This document shows positions 8,248-17,090 of a stretch of DNA of 64,000 nucleotides, one piece after another (positions within the stretch are counted from its first letter, which is position 1; each line of letters starts with the position of its first letter). The notes under the pieces are model-generated. The model ran no database searches, was not told where the DNA came from, and was given only the letters and a program-made list of their open reading frames with translations. The translations under genes and the position numbers were made by a program. Source of the DNA: Saccharopolyspora phatthalungensis (lineage in GTDB: Bacteria; Actinomycetota; Actinomycetes; Mycobacteriales; Pseudonocardiaceae); assembly GCF_014203395.1 (NCBI RefSeq), contig NZ_JACHIW010000002.1, positions 1,550,001 to 1,614,000 of the forward strand, in the 5' to 3' direction.

Positions 8248-9282
8248 ATGTCAAATCTGTCCTACTTCGAGGCCGCCGTGATTGGCTTGCTACAGGGAGT
8301 CAGCGAACTGTTCCCGGTTTCCAGCCTCGGACACAGCGTGCTCCTGCCGGCACTTATTGGGGGCGGCTGGGCTCGCGACCTTGACATGAGCGCACCCAAT
8401 TCGCCTTATTTGTCGGTTCTAGTGGCAATGCACGTCGCCACGGCGCTGGCATTGGTGATCTTCTTCTGGCGCGATTGGGTCCGCATCATCGGGGGATTGC
8501 TCACGTCGGTGCGGGACCGGCGCATCGAGACGCCGTACCAGCGCCTGGGCTGGCTTCTGGTCGTCGGCACGATCCCGGTTGGCATCGCGGGTCTGGCGCT
8601 GGAGAAAGTGGTCCGCGAGTACCTGGGCAAGCCCGTACCCGCGTCGATCTTCCTCGCGCTCAACGGCCTGGTTCTCTACGCGGTGGAGAAGTACCGGCAG
8701 CGGCGAGGCGAGAACGAGGACATCCCGCACGCCGAAACCCTCGACACGATTCCGCTACACCAGCAGGAAACGATCGTGATGTCGGCGGTGTCGACCGAGC
8801 AGACCGTCCCGATCCCGGCCGTTCGCGGGCACGACGTCCCGACCGGGGACGACCGGTACGAATCCGACACGAATGACCCGGGCTTCCGGTCGGACGTGCG
8901 GCTGTCCCGGCAAAGTTGGTTGCAGGCACTCCTCATCGGTGCCGCGCAGAGCCTGGCGCTGCTGCCCGGCATCAGCCGGTCCGGCATCACCATGGTCGGC
9001 GGCTTGGCCCGCGGCCTGCGCCACGAAGACGCGGCACGCTTCGCCTTCCTGCTGTCCACCCCTGCCATCGGCGGCGCGGGCCTGTTGAAGATCCCCGAAC
9101 TCTTCGCCCCGGAAGCGCAGGGCGCGCTCGGACCCGCGCTTCTCGGTAGCGTCCTGGCCGGATTCGGCGCCTACATCTCGGTGCGCTTCCTCACCTCGTA
9201 CTTCGAAACGCGCACCCTGCGTCCCTTCGCTTTGTACTGCATCATCGCCGGGCTGGCCTGCGTCGGCTGGTTCGCCCTGTAA
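8248..9282 (+). CDS. uppP: Undecaprenyl-diphosphatase UppP (BacA) with extended cytoplasmic loop
   Basis: Recycles the cell-wall lipid carrier by dephosphorylating undecaprenyl diphosphate. Both catalytic segments are present: QGVSELFPVSSLGH (16-29) and PGISRSG (240-246). The protein is 344 aa, some 65 longer than usual. The excess is a hydrophilic, acidic insert at about 150-222 between the halves of the protein. ATG at 8248 has GAGAAAGG at 8233-8240; the open frame continues upstream to 8077 but that part has no SD and no homology. Confidence 0.93.
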   Translation: MSNLSYFEAAVIGLLQGVSELFPVSSLGHSVLLPALIGGGWARDLDMSAPNSPYLSVLVAMHVATALALVIFFWRDWVRIIGGLLTSVRDRRIETPYQRLGWLLVVGTIPVGIAGLALEKVVREYLGKPVPASIFLALNGLVLYAVEKYRQRRGENEDIPHAETLDTIPLHQQETIVMSAVSTEQTVPIPAVRGHDVPTGDDRYESDTNDPGFRSDVRLSRQSWLQALLIGAAQSLALLPGISRSGITMVGGLARGLRHEDAARFAFLLSTPAIGGAGLLKIPELFAPEAQGALGPALLGSVLAGFGAYISVRFLTSYFETRTLRPFALYCIIAGLACVGWFAL

Positions 9283-9334
9283 GAGCGCGGACCGGCTTGG
9301 CGTCGGGCCGCAGCGGGGGCTGTTGGCCGAAGGG

Positions 9335-10486
9335 TCACGGGCTGGTCGACCTGGGGAACCAGGCGTACCAGTCGCGACTGGTGGGCGCGAGGTAGTGCGT
9401 CGGGGGGAGTTTCTGTGCCGGGTAGAGCCGGTGGCCGACCAGGCCGTTTCGGCCGTGCTCGAAGTAGGCGCCGCTGATCCAGTCCGGGTTGATGTCCATC
9501 TCCATGCCCCGAACGACACCGGCCCCTTGAAGGATGCGGCCCAGCGTGCACACCGACAGCGCGGGCCCGGCGACGTAGACCTCGGCGCCGCTGGCAGTGA
9601 CGCCGAAGGCGGAACGGTCGATGAAGGACTTGTTCCCGACGGTGACGCCCCACTCGGCGCTGCCGCCGGTGTCACAGGTGGGGTTCAGCTGCCCGTTATC
9701 GACGAGCATGACCAGGTTCTGACGCACGCTGACGACGTTCGGGGTGAGGTGCACTTGCTGGTTCCACGAGCCGACTTCGGCGGTGCCGTTGCGCAGCATC
9801 ACCAGGCTCGCGGCACCGTTGACGAGGGGGAAGGCGGTCCGCCCGTCGCTGTAGTAGCCGCCGTGGCTGTCGCCGCGAGGCAGGCGGAACCCGGCGTTGA
9901 ATGCGGCCAGCACGCTTTTCTGGTCGGTGTGCGTGAGCGTGTCGGGTTCGGGCCAGTTCCCGCCGGGGTCCTGGAAGCCGGGGCGCAGCTCGCCGCTGAC
10001 CAGTTTTGGATCGATCCACATCGCGGCAGCCAGGTACGAGGTGTGCTCCGTGTCCGGGCGCACCAGGGCGACGCGGATGGCGGATTTCCCGCGCACGGTC
10101 GCGACGGTCTGCCACTGGCCCTCGCCGGGCAGCGGTGTGCCGCCGGCGAGATTGGGCATCGGAGCTGGGCCTCCGGTCGAGGTGGAGTCGATGCCGACCT
10201 GGGGAATCCCGCCCTGCGGCGTGCCACCGACCTTGGGTTTGTTGGCGTCGTACTGCAATTGCTCCAGGTATGTGATGACCGAGCCCAGGCCGTGATCGCG
10301 TCCCCATTCGGCCAGCCGTGCCGCCGTGCTCGCATTGCCGGGACCGGCGAGCGTATGACCGATCGACCCGGCGATCACGATGGCGAATGCTCCGAGCACG
10401 GCCAGTGTTCCGCGCAGCGCTCGCCAGAACGGGGATCGGCGTTTCCGGGAGCCAGACACCGACGAACGTCTCCTGCGATGCTTCAC
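9335..10486 (-). CDS. Phosphodiester glycosidase (DUF2233/NAGPA-like) family, membrane-anchored
   Basis: Predicted secreted enzyme with a basic N-terminus and one TM/signal-anchor segment (ALRGTLAVLGAFAIVIAGSI), then an exported beta-rich domain. NAGPA-like features are AAFNAGFRLPRGDSHGGYY, the GVTVGNKSFIDRSAFGVT stretch, and MEMDINPDWISGAYF close to the C-terminus. The likely role is hydrolysis of a phosphodiester-linked sugar in an envelope polymer. The start is chosen at GTG 10486, with GGAAAGG 7 nt upstream; the frame stays open to 10660 but the added N-terminus looks spurious. Confidence 0.75.
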   Translation of the reverse strand: MKHRRRRSSVSGSRKRRSPFWRALRGTLAVLGAFAIVIAGSIGHTLAGPGNASTAARLAEWGRDHGLGSVITYLEQLQYDANKPKVGGTPQGGIPQVGIDSTSTGGPAPMPNLAGGTPLPGEGQWQTVATVRGKSAIRVALVRPDTEHTSYLAAAMWIDPKLVSGELRPGFQDPGGNWPEPDTLTHTDQKSVLAAFNAGFRLPRGDSHGGYYSDGRTAFPLVNGAASLVMLRNGTAEVGSWNQQVHLTPNVVSVRQNLVMLVDNGQLNPTCDTGGSAEWGVTVGNKSFIDRSAFGVTASGAEVYVAGPALSVCTLGRILQGAGVVRGMEMDINPDWISGAYFEHGRNGLVGHRLYPAQKLPPTHYLAPTSRDWYAWFPRSTSP

Positions 10487-10984
10487 GGACAAGCCTTTCC
10501 AGAATCTTCCAGCGGTTGCCCGCCAGAAGGCGGACCGCCAGCCCCCGAGATCGTCTTTTCCGGGTGCGCGCACCCGACCGGTGAGGATTCTGCACGATCG
10601 GGAAAACGGCAAGAGCCGACCATCTCGCACAGGCCGCACATGCCTTGTAACCAGCGCCAATGGAATTCGTCACATCCAGAGAAAGGGTTGCTGTCCCATT
10701 TTCGGCCTTGGCCCGAAAATGGGCGTTTCGGCCGTTGAGTCGGGATGTTTCGGCAATTCTCGCGATCTCCAGTCCTACTGGCTCCCAAACCCGCACGCAG
10801 CACGCTTCTGGTACGTGCCCGGACCACAGTGGACACTACGAGGACACAGTTTTCGCTACGTCAGGCCACGACCCATGGCAGCCATCCCGGCGGGGCGCCC
10901 ATCGCGCCTGCCACTGCGCCGGGTACCTTACCCAACGTCACCTGTGGTGACTGGCTGCGTACCCGACAATTTCAAGGAGTCTTG
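10487..10984. other. Divergent intergenic region
   Basis: 498 bp between the glycosidase-like gene and the GNAT gene. Short overlapping ORFs occur on both strands, but none has an SD/start pair and a protein-like sequence. Confidence 0.45.
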
Positions 10985-11782
10985 GTGACCGACCTCGCGG
11001 ACTCGATCGAATCGATGAAGCAGCTCGCCCTGGTCTGGCGTGCCATGACGCTCGATCGGGACTCGGGTGCCGATGTGCGGGACCTTCCGGGCATCGCGGT
11101 TCGCTGGGCCGATTGTCGGTTCCCTTTCTGGAACTGCATCACCTTGACCGATGTCGGCGCGGACGCGGAGCTCGTCGAGCAACGTCTGAGCCAGGCGGCG
11201 GATGTCATGCGCTCGAAAAAGCACCCCGGCTTCCTGTGGCTCTTCGAAGACCTCCTGGATGACGCGGGCGCGGCGCTGGGCGCGGCGGCCGAACGAGCGG
11301 GCCTCGTGCATGCCTTCCCCGGCACCGGCATGGCCGGGGACCTGCTCCCCATTCCCGAGCCGACCCACCACGACCTGACGTTCGTGCGTGTGACCACCGA
11401 CGAACAGCTGCAGGCCTTTGCCGACATCAACTCGCGCGCCTACGGATTCCCGCTGGAGGACGGCCGCGACGGGTTGGTCGGCTCCACGTTGTGGAAGAAC
11501 GAGGTGTATGCCTACCTGGGCATGCGAAACGATGTTCCGGTGACGTGCGCTGCGACCGTGGAAGCGGAAGGCCGTCTTTTTGTCCTGCTCGTCGCCACGG
11601 ACCCGGAGTGGGAGCGCAGGGGCTACGGCGAGGCAGTGACGCGGAAGGCGCTGTGCGAGGGCGGCCGGGCCACCGGACTGACCCGCGCCACCCTGCACGC
11701 GACCGTCGCCGGGGCACCCGTGTACCCGCGGATCGGCTTCAAGCCAAACTCACCGATGCGTTTCTACAGCCTCAAGGGCTGA
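10985..11782 (+). CDS. GNAT-family N-acetyltransferase
   Basis: 265 aa, with a C-terminal GNAT fold. The acetyl-CoA pyrophosphate loop is seen in VATDPEWERRGYGEAVTRKA (R-R-G-Y-G), followed by ATLHATVAGAPVYPRIGF, the typical beta-5/alpha-4 region. The N-terminal 120 residues are an extra domain common to actinomycete GNAT proteins of this size. GTG at 10985 has AAGGAG at 10974-10979, 5 nt upstream. The substrate is unknown. Confidence 0.85.
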   Translation: MTDLADSIESMKQLALVWRAMTLDRDSGADVRDLPGIAVRWADCRFPFWNCITLTDVGADAELVEQRLSQAADVMRSKKHPGFLWLFEDLLDDAGAALGAAAERAGLVHAFPGTGMAGDLLPIPEPTHHDLTFVRVTTDEQLQAFADINSRAYGFPLEDGRDGLVGSTLWKNEVYAYLGMRNDVPVTCAATVEAEGRLFVLLVATDPEWERRGYGEAVTRKALCEGGRATGLTRATLHATVAGAPVYPRIGFKPNSPMRFYSLKG

Positions 11783-11973
11783 TTCAACCTCCGCGGCCGC
11801 GTCGATCCTCGCCTTGCGCCGCCAGATCACCGTGCTGTAGCGGCAAACCGGTCGAAAGAGGGCGCGGTTCGCCCCAGCTGATCAGGTTGACCTCAACAAC
11901 CTGGTCGACCGTGATCGGTGTGGAGTCAGCTGTCGATGCGGACCACTCATGCTTCACCTCGGGTCCGGCGTAT

Positions 11974-12507
11974 TCAGCCGGCCGGCTCAGGCGGCACTCG
12001 GTCTGGTGCGGGGGTGCCGCTGGTTCGCATCGACCGGTAGCCGGGGTGAACGCCGGGGCTGAGCCCTTGCTGCTGAGCCAGCCGCCGGAGCAAACCGGTC
12101 AGTTTCTGATGTTCCGACGGTGTGAGCGCCGCGCAAATCTGTTCCTCGTGCGCCGCGGCTTCCACACGCAGCCGGGAGAGCAGTTCGGTGCCGTCGTTGG
12201 TGAGAAACAGCGCGTACAGGCGCCGGTCGCTGGGGTTCTTGCGACGTTCGAGCAGCCCGCGCCGCTCAAGGTCGTCTACGAACGGCACAAAACGGCTCGG
12301 CGGCATTCCCAGGACGTCGGCGAGTTCGCGCTGACTGCGCCCGGGCGTCCGGGCCAGTAGTCGCAGAAGCCCCGCCTGCGCGGGGGTCAGGTCAGACCGC
12401 GCGATCCGTTGCGCGAACAGCTCCGCCGCGTGGGCTCCGAGCTGTGCCAGCAGAAAAGCGGCTCCTTCTTGGGGGTGCGGGCCCGCTCCGTCACCGTTCG
12501 CATCCAT
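11974..12507 (-). CDS. MarR-family transcriptional regulator
   Basis: 177-aa winged-helix regulator. The HTH is in LTPAQAGLLRLLARTPGRSQRELADVLGMPPSRFVPFVDDLERRG, and the wing carries NPSDRRLYALFLT, the D-x-R motif of MarR wings. It is divergent from a membrane-protein gene with a 76-bp shared intergenic region containing palindromic half sites, the standard arrangement for self- and neighbour-repression. The ligand is unknown. Confidence 0.92.
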   Translation of the reverse strand: MDANGDGAGPHPQEGAAFLLAQLGAHAAELFAQRIARSDLTPAQAGLLRLLARTPGRSQRELADVLGMPPSRFVPFVDDLERRGLLERRKNPSDRRLYALFLTNDGTELLSRLRVEAAAHEEQICAALTPSEHQKLTGLLRRLAQQQGLSPGVHPGYRSMRTSGTPAPDRVPPEPAG

Positions 12508-12511
12508 GGGG

Positions 12512-12556
12512 CAATGATATCAGTTGACAATCGTTCCAAGCTAGAATCATTATTGC
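12512..12556. promoter_or_regulatory. Divergent promoter/MarR operator region
   Basis: Contains TTGACA at 12524-12529 and CATTAT at 12548-12553 (18-nt spacer) reading rightward, and TATCAT reading leftward. Outer arms caatgat (from 12512) and atcattattg (to 12555) are near-complementary, and TTGacaatcgttcCAA is a TTG/CAA dyad of the MarR-box type. An AT-rich island in G+C-rich DNA. Confidence 0.45.
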
Positions 12557-12583
12557 CATGAACGAACCACCCAAGGAGACGTC

Positions 12584-13276
12584 ATGACAACCACCCCCAC
12601 CGCGCAGCGCTCAAACCACACTTCGCGCCGCCCACAAGCCGGCCCACCGCTGCTGGCGCCCGTACTGGCTCTCGCCGTGCTGACCGCCGCCTACGTCGTC
12701 GTCGACCGGTCCACCCCGCGACCCGGCGCGTCCGGCCTGGAGGTCCTGAACTACGCCCAGGAACACACCGCCAGCGTCAAGCTCGGCGCCTTCTTGCTCT
12801 TCGCCGCCGCAGTGCCGCTGGCCCTGACAGCCGCGGTGCTCTACCGGCGGCTGCGGGCATTGGGCATCACCGCGCCCGGCTCCGCGATCACCCTCGTCGG
12901 TGGCGTGCTGGCGGCCAACGCCCTCGCCCTCAGCGCGATGTTCGGCTGGAGCAGCAGCCGCCTATCGGCCGATGCGGGCCCCGCACTGGCTCGCGCCCTG
13001 GCCGACCTGTCATTCCTGGCCGGCGGGCCCGCCTACGCGGTGATGTTCGCGCTACTGCTCGCCGGCGTTTCGGTGCCGAGCCTGCTCGCCGGACTGCTGC
13101 CGCGCGCCGTGAGCTGGGCGGGACTCGTCCTCGCCGCCGCCGGCATGCTCTCCACCCTTGCGTTGGTGGTCGACGGCTTCGCGTACTTCCTGCCGGTCGT
13201 CCGCTTCGGCGGCCTCATCTGGCTGGTGATCTCCGCCGCCCTGTTGCCGCGCACCCGCCCATCACGGCGCCAATGA
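12584..13276 (+). CDS. DUF4386-like multi-pass membrane protein
   Basis: 230 aa with about six TM helices after a polar N-terminus. The succession of Ala/Leu-rich helices, the LSFLAGGPAYAVMFALLLAGVS segment and the GLIWLVISAALLP terminus resemble DUF4386-type proteins. AAGGAG at 12573-12578 lies 5 nt before the ATG. It is divergent from and probably repressed by the MarR regulator. Function is unknown; a stress-inducible membrane protein is an inference. Confidence 0.7.
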   Translation: MTTTPTAQRSNHTSRRPQAGPPLLAPVLALAVLTAAYVVVDRSTPRPGASGLEVLNYAQEHTASVKLGAFLLFAAAVPLALTAAVLYRRLRALGITAPGSAITLVGGVLAANALALSAMFGWSSSRLSADAGPALARALADLSFLAGGPAYAVMFALLLAGVSVPSLLAGLLPRAVSWAGLVLAAAGMLSTLALVVDGFAYFLPVVRFGGLIWLVISAALLPRTRPSRRQ

Positions 13277-13417
13277 CCCACCGTCCCCCACCCCCTTGCC
13301 CGAGGAGGCAACGCTGGCCGGGTAGTCGAAGAAAACGGCGCTTCCCCACCGCAACCCGATCAGTGCGGTGGGTCGCGCATGAGTTGATCTATGCCCCTGA
13401 TGACGTGCTGGCGAGGA

Positions 13418-13879
13418 CTACCGGAGCGGGATGTCGATCCCGTGTTCGCCCGCCGGTCGGGTCCCGTAAATGCGCCTATCGGCTGCGTTGATGGCGACGT
13501 CGTTGATGCTTGCCTCGCGGCGTCGCATGAGGCCGCGTTCGTCGAACTCCCACAGTTCGTTGCCGTAGCTGCGCCACCACTGGCCTTCCGCGTCGTGACA
13601 CTCGTACTGGAATCGGACGGAGATCCGGTTCTCCTGGAACCCCCAGAGACTCTTGCGCAGCGCATAGTCCAGCTCGCGCCCCCACTTCTGCGTCAGGAAA
13701 GCAATGATCTCGTCGCGGCCGCTGATAAACGTGTCGCGGTTTCGCCACGTCGAGTCCGGCGTGTAGGCCATTGCCACCCGTTGGGGATCGCGAGTGTTCC
13801 ACGCATCCTCAGCGGCCTGGACCTTCTGCAGGGCTGTCTCGTGCGTGAACGGCGGGTAAGGCGGGCGATCTTCCGACAT
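13418..13879 (-). CDS. DUF1348 / SnoaL-like (NTF2-fold) protein
   Basis: 153-aa nuclear-transport-factor-2-like protein. Family signatures are [22 protein letters not shown] at the N-terminus and [22 protein letters not shown]. Further on, [16 protein letters not shown] and [15 protein letters not shown] match DUF1348. The strong AAGGAG 6 nt from ATG 13879 sets the start; the frame extends upstream to 14137 without support. Members are small cone-shaped proteins, some enzymatic; the role here is unknown. Confidence 0.88.
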   Translation of the reverse strand: MSEDRPPYPPFTHETALQKVQAAEDAWNTRDPQRVAMAYTPDSTWRNRDTFISGRDEIIAFLTQKWGRELDYALRKSLWGFQENRISVRFQYECHDAEGQWWRSYGNELWEFDERGLMRRREASINDVAINAADRRIYGTRPAGEHGIDIPLR

Positions 13880-14303
13880 TGCGACCTCCTTGCATTGAGA
13901 ACGTTCGTACTCCATCAGGCACCAGAACAGTCCTGTTCCCGGATAGACAGCGGCGGGGTCATCGGTCAGCATGTTCGGGCGAGGCGGGCCACACGGCACG
14001 TTGACCTTAAGGACCTTGGGGACCTTGGGGCGCCGGCCGTTCCACCCCCTACAGGCACGACCGTCAGCTCTAAAACGCGGCGGCCGACGATCACTCGGCA
14101 ACAACCCTGCACGAGCGGGGTTGGCTGCACACCTCACGCCTCGTCATTGCGTGGGAAACTTACTGACTTTTTTTCGTTAAGGCCAACAATTGACTACTGG
14201 TCTAGTCCGCTATACCGTCGGCACACTTGTTGGAGACGGATGCCCGCAGCCCGGCACATCGATCGGCACGTCCCTAGCGGGTTTTCCTCAAGGAGGTTCG
14301 GAC

Positions 14304-15653
14304 ATGACCGACCACGCCCTCGGCGCGCGCGGCCCACGGTCAGGGCTGAAGGCGCTCGCCGCGGGAAGCGTCGGCAACTTCGTGGAATGGTTCGACTTCG
14401 CGATCTACTCGGCGTCCATTCCCGTCGTCGCCAGGCTCTTCTTCCCGCCAGGCAACGATTACGCCGCGTTGCTCTCCGCGTTCGCGCTCTATGGCGTGGC
14501 CTTCCTTGCCCGGCCCCTGGGCGGCGTTGTCTGGGGCAATCTAGGCGACCGGCTCGGCCGCCGCAACGTGCTCGCTACCATCGTGCTGCTGATGGGCGCC
14601 GCCACGATGGCGATCGGGCTGTTGCCCACCTACGCCACCGTCGGCCTGCTCGCGCCGACCCTGCTGGCGCTGTGCCGACTGGTCCAAGGCTTCTCCGGCG
14701 GCGGGGAGTTCACCGGTGCGACATCGTTCATAACCGAGTACGCACCGCCTAACCGGCGCGGACTGTTCTCCGCCATTTCGGCGACCTTCACCACGCTTCC
14801 GGCGATCCTTGGCACCCTTACTGTGCTGGGCATGCGGGTGAGCATGTCGGAGGCGGCGTTCGTCGACTGGGGCTGGCGGCTGCCGTTCCTGATCGGCGGT
14901 CCCCTCGCGATCGTCGGCCTGATCATCCGGTTGCGCATGCGCGAGACGCCGGCGTTCCGGGAGGTGACGGGCAAGCATGAGGTCGAGAGCGCGCCGCTGC
15001 GCACGGCCGTGCGGCAGCATGGCCGGAATATCGCGCTGGTGTTCGCCATCGCGTCGCTAAGCGGGCTGGGCGCCTACACGCTGGGCACGTACTTCGTTAC
15101 CTACCTCACCGTGACGATCAAGATCAGTCCCACTGCGGCGCTGCTGGCCAACGCCGCCGCGCTCACGGTGACCGTTGCGCTGGTGCCGGTGGCGGGGCTG
15201 CTTGGTGACCGGGTCGGCCGCAAACCGCTGCTGTTTATCGGCTCGGCAGGGTTCATCGCGCTGAGCGTGCCCGGATACCTACTCGCTGCCCAAGGCAGTC
15301 TGTGGACAGCCATCCTCGGTCAGCTCTTCGTCGCGCTGCCGTGGAGCTTCGTGGTCGCCGCCGTCGTAGCAACCCAGATGGAGATCTTCCCGACGCGGGT
15401 GCGCTACAGCGCCTCATCGATCGGCTACAACTTGGCCTACATGCTCTTCGGCGGTACGGCGCCGCTGGTCGCCACCTGGCTGGTGTCGTTCACCGGCAGC
15501 TCCATCGCGCCGGCGTTCTACCTGATGGCGGTCGCCGCCGCGGTCTTCGTGGTCGCTTTCGCGCTGCCCGAGACGTCTCGGCTGTCGCTGCGGACCGGCG
15601 CCGAGCGGCCCGAGCCGGTGGCGCAAGCCGATCGCTCCGCCGCGTCAGCCTGA
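14304..15653 (+). CDS. MHS-family MFS transporter (ProP/shikimate-like symporter), copy 1
   Basis: 449 aa, 12 TM. The metabolite:H+ symporter signature is clear: GSVGNFVEWFDFAIYS in TM1, GDRLGRRNVLA in loop 2-3, QGFSGGGEFTGATSFITEY in TM4 and RRGLFSA after it. Substrates in this family are dicarboxylates, shikimate, proline/betaine or aromatic acids. AAGGAGGT at 14290-14297 fixes ATG 14304; an upstream in-frame start at 14190 is unlikely. A Crp/Fnr regulator and a second MHS transporter follow. Confidence 0.9.
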   Translation: MTDHALGARGPRSGLKALAAGSVGNFVEWFDFAIYSASIPVVARLFFPPGNDYAALLSAFALYGVAFLARPLGGVVWGNLGDRLGRRNVLATIVLLMGAATMAIGLLPTYATVGLLAPTLLALCRLVQGFSGGGEFTGATSFITEYAPPNRRGLFSAISATFTTLPAILGTLTVLGMRVSMSEAAFVDWGWRLPFLIGGPLAIVGLIIRLRMRETPAFREVTGKHEVESAPLRTAVRQHGRNIALVFAIASLSGLGAYTLGTYFVTYLTVTIKISPTAALLANAAALTVTVALVPVAGLLGDRVGRKPLLFIGSAGFIALSVPGYLLAAQGSLWTAILGQLFVALPWSFVVAAVVATQMEIFPTRVRYSASSIGYNLAYMLFGGTAPLVATWLVSFTGSSIAPAFYLMAVAAAVFVVAFALPETSRLSLRTGAERPEPVAQADRSAASA

Positions 15654-15883
15654 CAGTGGGTCAAGGCTTTTTAGGCCCGTAGCGGCAAACCCACGCCCGG
15701 CGGGCGAATTTCTGGGGCGATGCTGGACTATTTTAGTTCTGCGGCAACAAGAGGTCGCTTTACCGGTAGTACCGCAGCCCAGTACGCTGCCAAACACTGG
15801 CTAGCCTGTCGATCTACCCCTGGCAGGCTCAGCCACATCACGTAGCGCACCGGGTCAGGTCCGCCCGAAGCCGGAGGACTGCA

Positions 15884-16588
15884 ATGAAGCCGTTCCTCAC
15901 CCACGCCCCGCTTGACCTGAGCCCGCTTTTCCATACCGGACGTCACGTCACGTACAGCGCGGGCCAGCTTATCTGCGACACCCACTCCTGTGCGGACTAC
16001 GTTCATCTGGTCACCAGCGGTGTCTACCGGGTCTCGATAGGCACGAGCCAGGGCGCGGAACGGTTGCTCTACTACGGGTACTCCGGCTCGGTCATCGGCG
16101 ACGCCCTGTGTTTCGGCGAACCGACGACGCTGTCTCTCGGCCTCCGAGCCTTGACCGTGAGTAGCGTGACCACGGTCAGAATCTCCCAGACCCAGTTCCG
16201 GAGCGCGTGTGCGGTCTACCCGGAGCTGTCGGTGGGCCTGCTCGGGATGGCTTACCGCAAGATCGCCAGCCTCATTGAGCAGATCGAGTTCGCAGCGTTC
16301 AGGAACACGACATCACAGGTCGCGGCGCTACTACACGCGTTCTGGGCCGAAGAGGCACGGGTCGGAGCACCCCTGTCGGGCAAGAATCTCCTGGCCATCA
16401 CTCACCAAGAGATCGCGTCGGCAACCGGGCGCACGAGGGTGTCGGTGACCCACGCCGTGGGCAAACTCCAGGACGCCGGCGTGGTCGCCCTGCACCGCGG
16501 CCGCATCGAGATCCTCGACCCGGCGGCGCTCCATGCGATCGGTGAGTGCGGCGACACCCTCGCGTTCGGCTCGTCCCGCAAGTCCTGA
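15884..16588 (+). CDS. Crp/Fnr-family transcriptional regulator
   Basis: 234 aa. An N-terminal cNMP-binding-like beta barrel (YVHLVTSGVYRVSIG) is followed by a dimerisation helix and a C-terminal HTH: ITHQEIASATGRTRVSVTHA with GKLQDAGVV. The canonical cAMP-binding RxS pair is not obvious, so it may sense something else. GGAGG at 15873-15877 precedes ATG 15884 by 6 nt. It lies between two MHS transporters and could regulate either. Confidence 0.9.
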   Translation: MKPFLTHAPLDLSPLFHTGRHVTYSAGQLICDTHSCADYVHLVTSGVYRVSIGTSQGAERLLYYGYSGSVIGDALCFGEPTTLSLGLRALTVSSVTTVRISQTQFRSACAVYPELSVGLLGMAYRKIASLIEQIEFAAFRNTTSQVAALLHAFWAEEARVGAPLSGKNLLAITHQEIASATGRTRVSVTHAVGKLQDAGVVALHRGRIEILDPAALHAIGECGDTLAFGSSRKS

Positions 16589-16846
16589 TCCACTCGGACG
16601 TTAGTAAAGACGTATACAGACAGGAGCGGGGTTCCAAACCAGCCTGTTCGCGTGGGCCAAGGCGGCCACAATCCCGGCGACGCGAAAGGACGGCGATGAG
16701 ATCCCCGGAGCCCCTGCCTTGCCGGACGACTCGTATCCCGTACGACGACCGCAACGGCAAAGTCCTGTGGCCCAACGCGGCGCGGATGACGGCCCTTACC
16801 TACGTCTGTCCCGAACAGCTTGGTCATCGCGCCGTGGATCACTTCG

Positions 16847-16921
16847 AACTGTCCCGATTTCGGTGACGACGACCGCCCGGTGGAACTCCCTGGCGACGTC
16901 GATTCCTACCTTTGCTGCCAT
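16847..16921 (-). pseudogene. IS110-family transposase, N-terminal remnant
   Basis: ATG at 16921 reads MAAKVGIDVAREFHRAVVV then TEIGTV, matching the start of the DEDD domain of IS110-type transposases (VGIDVAKxxH). Resemblance stops after about 25 codons and the surrounding frames are unrelated, so this is a decayed fragment. Confidence 0.6.
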
Positions 16922-17090
16922 CGACGCTCCGGCTAACCGTCAACGCCCTGCATAGCGACCGAGCACAGGCCTATTCAGCGGTCGGAACAGAGGTGTGGGA
17001 CAGGGGACTCCCCAGTCACACGGCGACCCGTAGCCAGCACGGCTAACCGTGGTCCGAAAGTTCGGATCTCCGAGAAGACTAGAGGTCTCA

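Noticed and set aside
7923..8254. Minus-strand ORFs between the FtsW-like and UppP genes
   Set aside because: No SD, unusual Cys/Arg-rich composition, likely promoter DNA.
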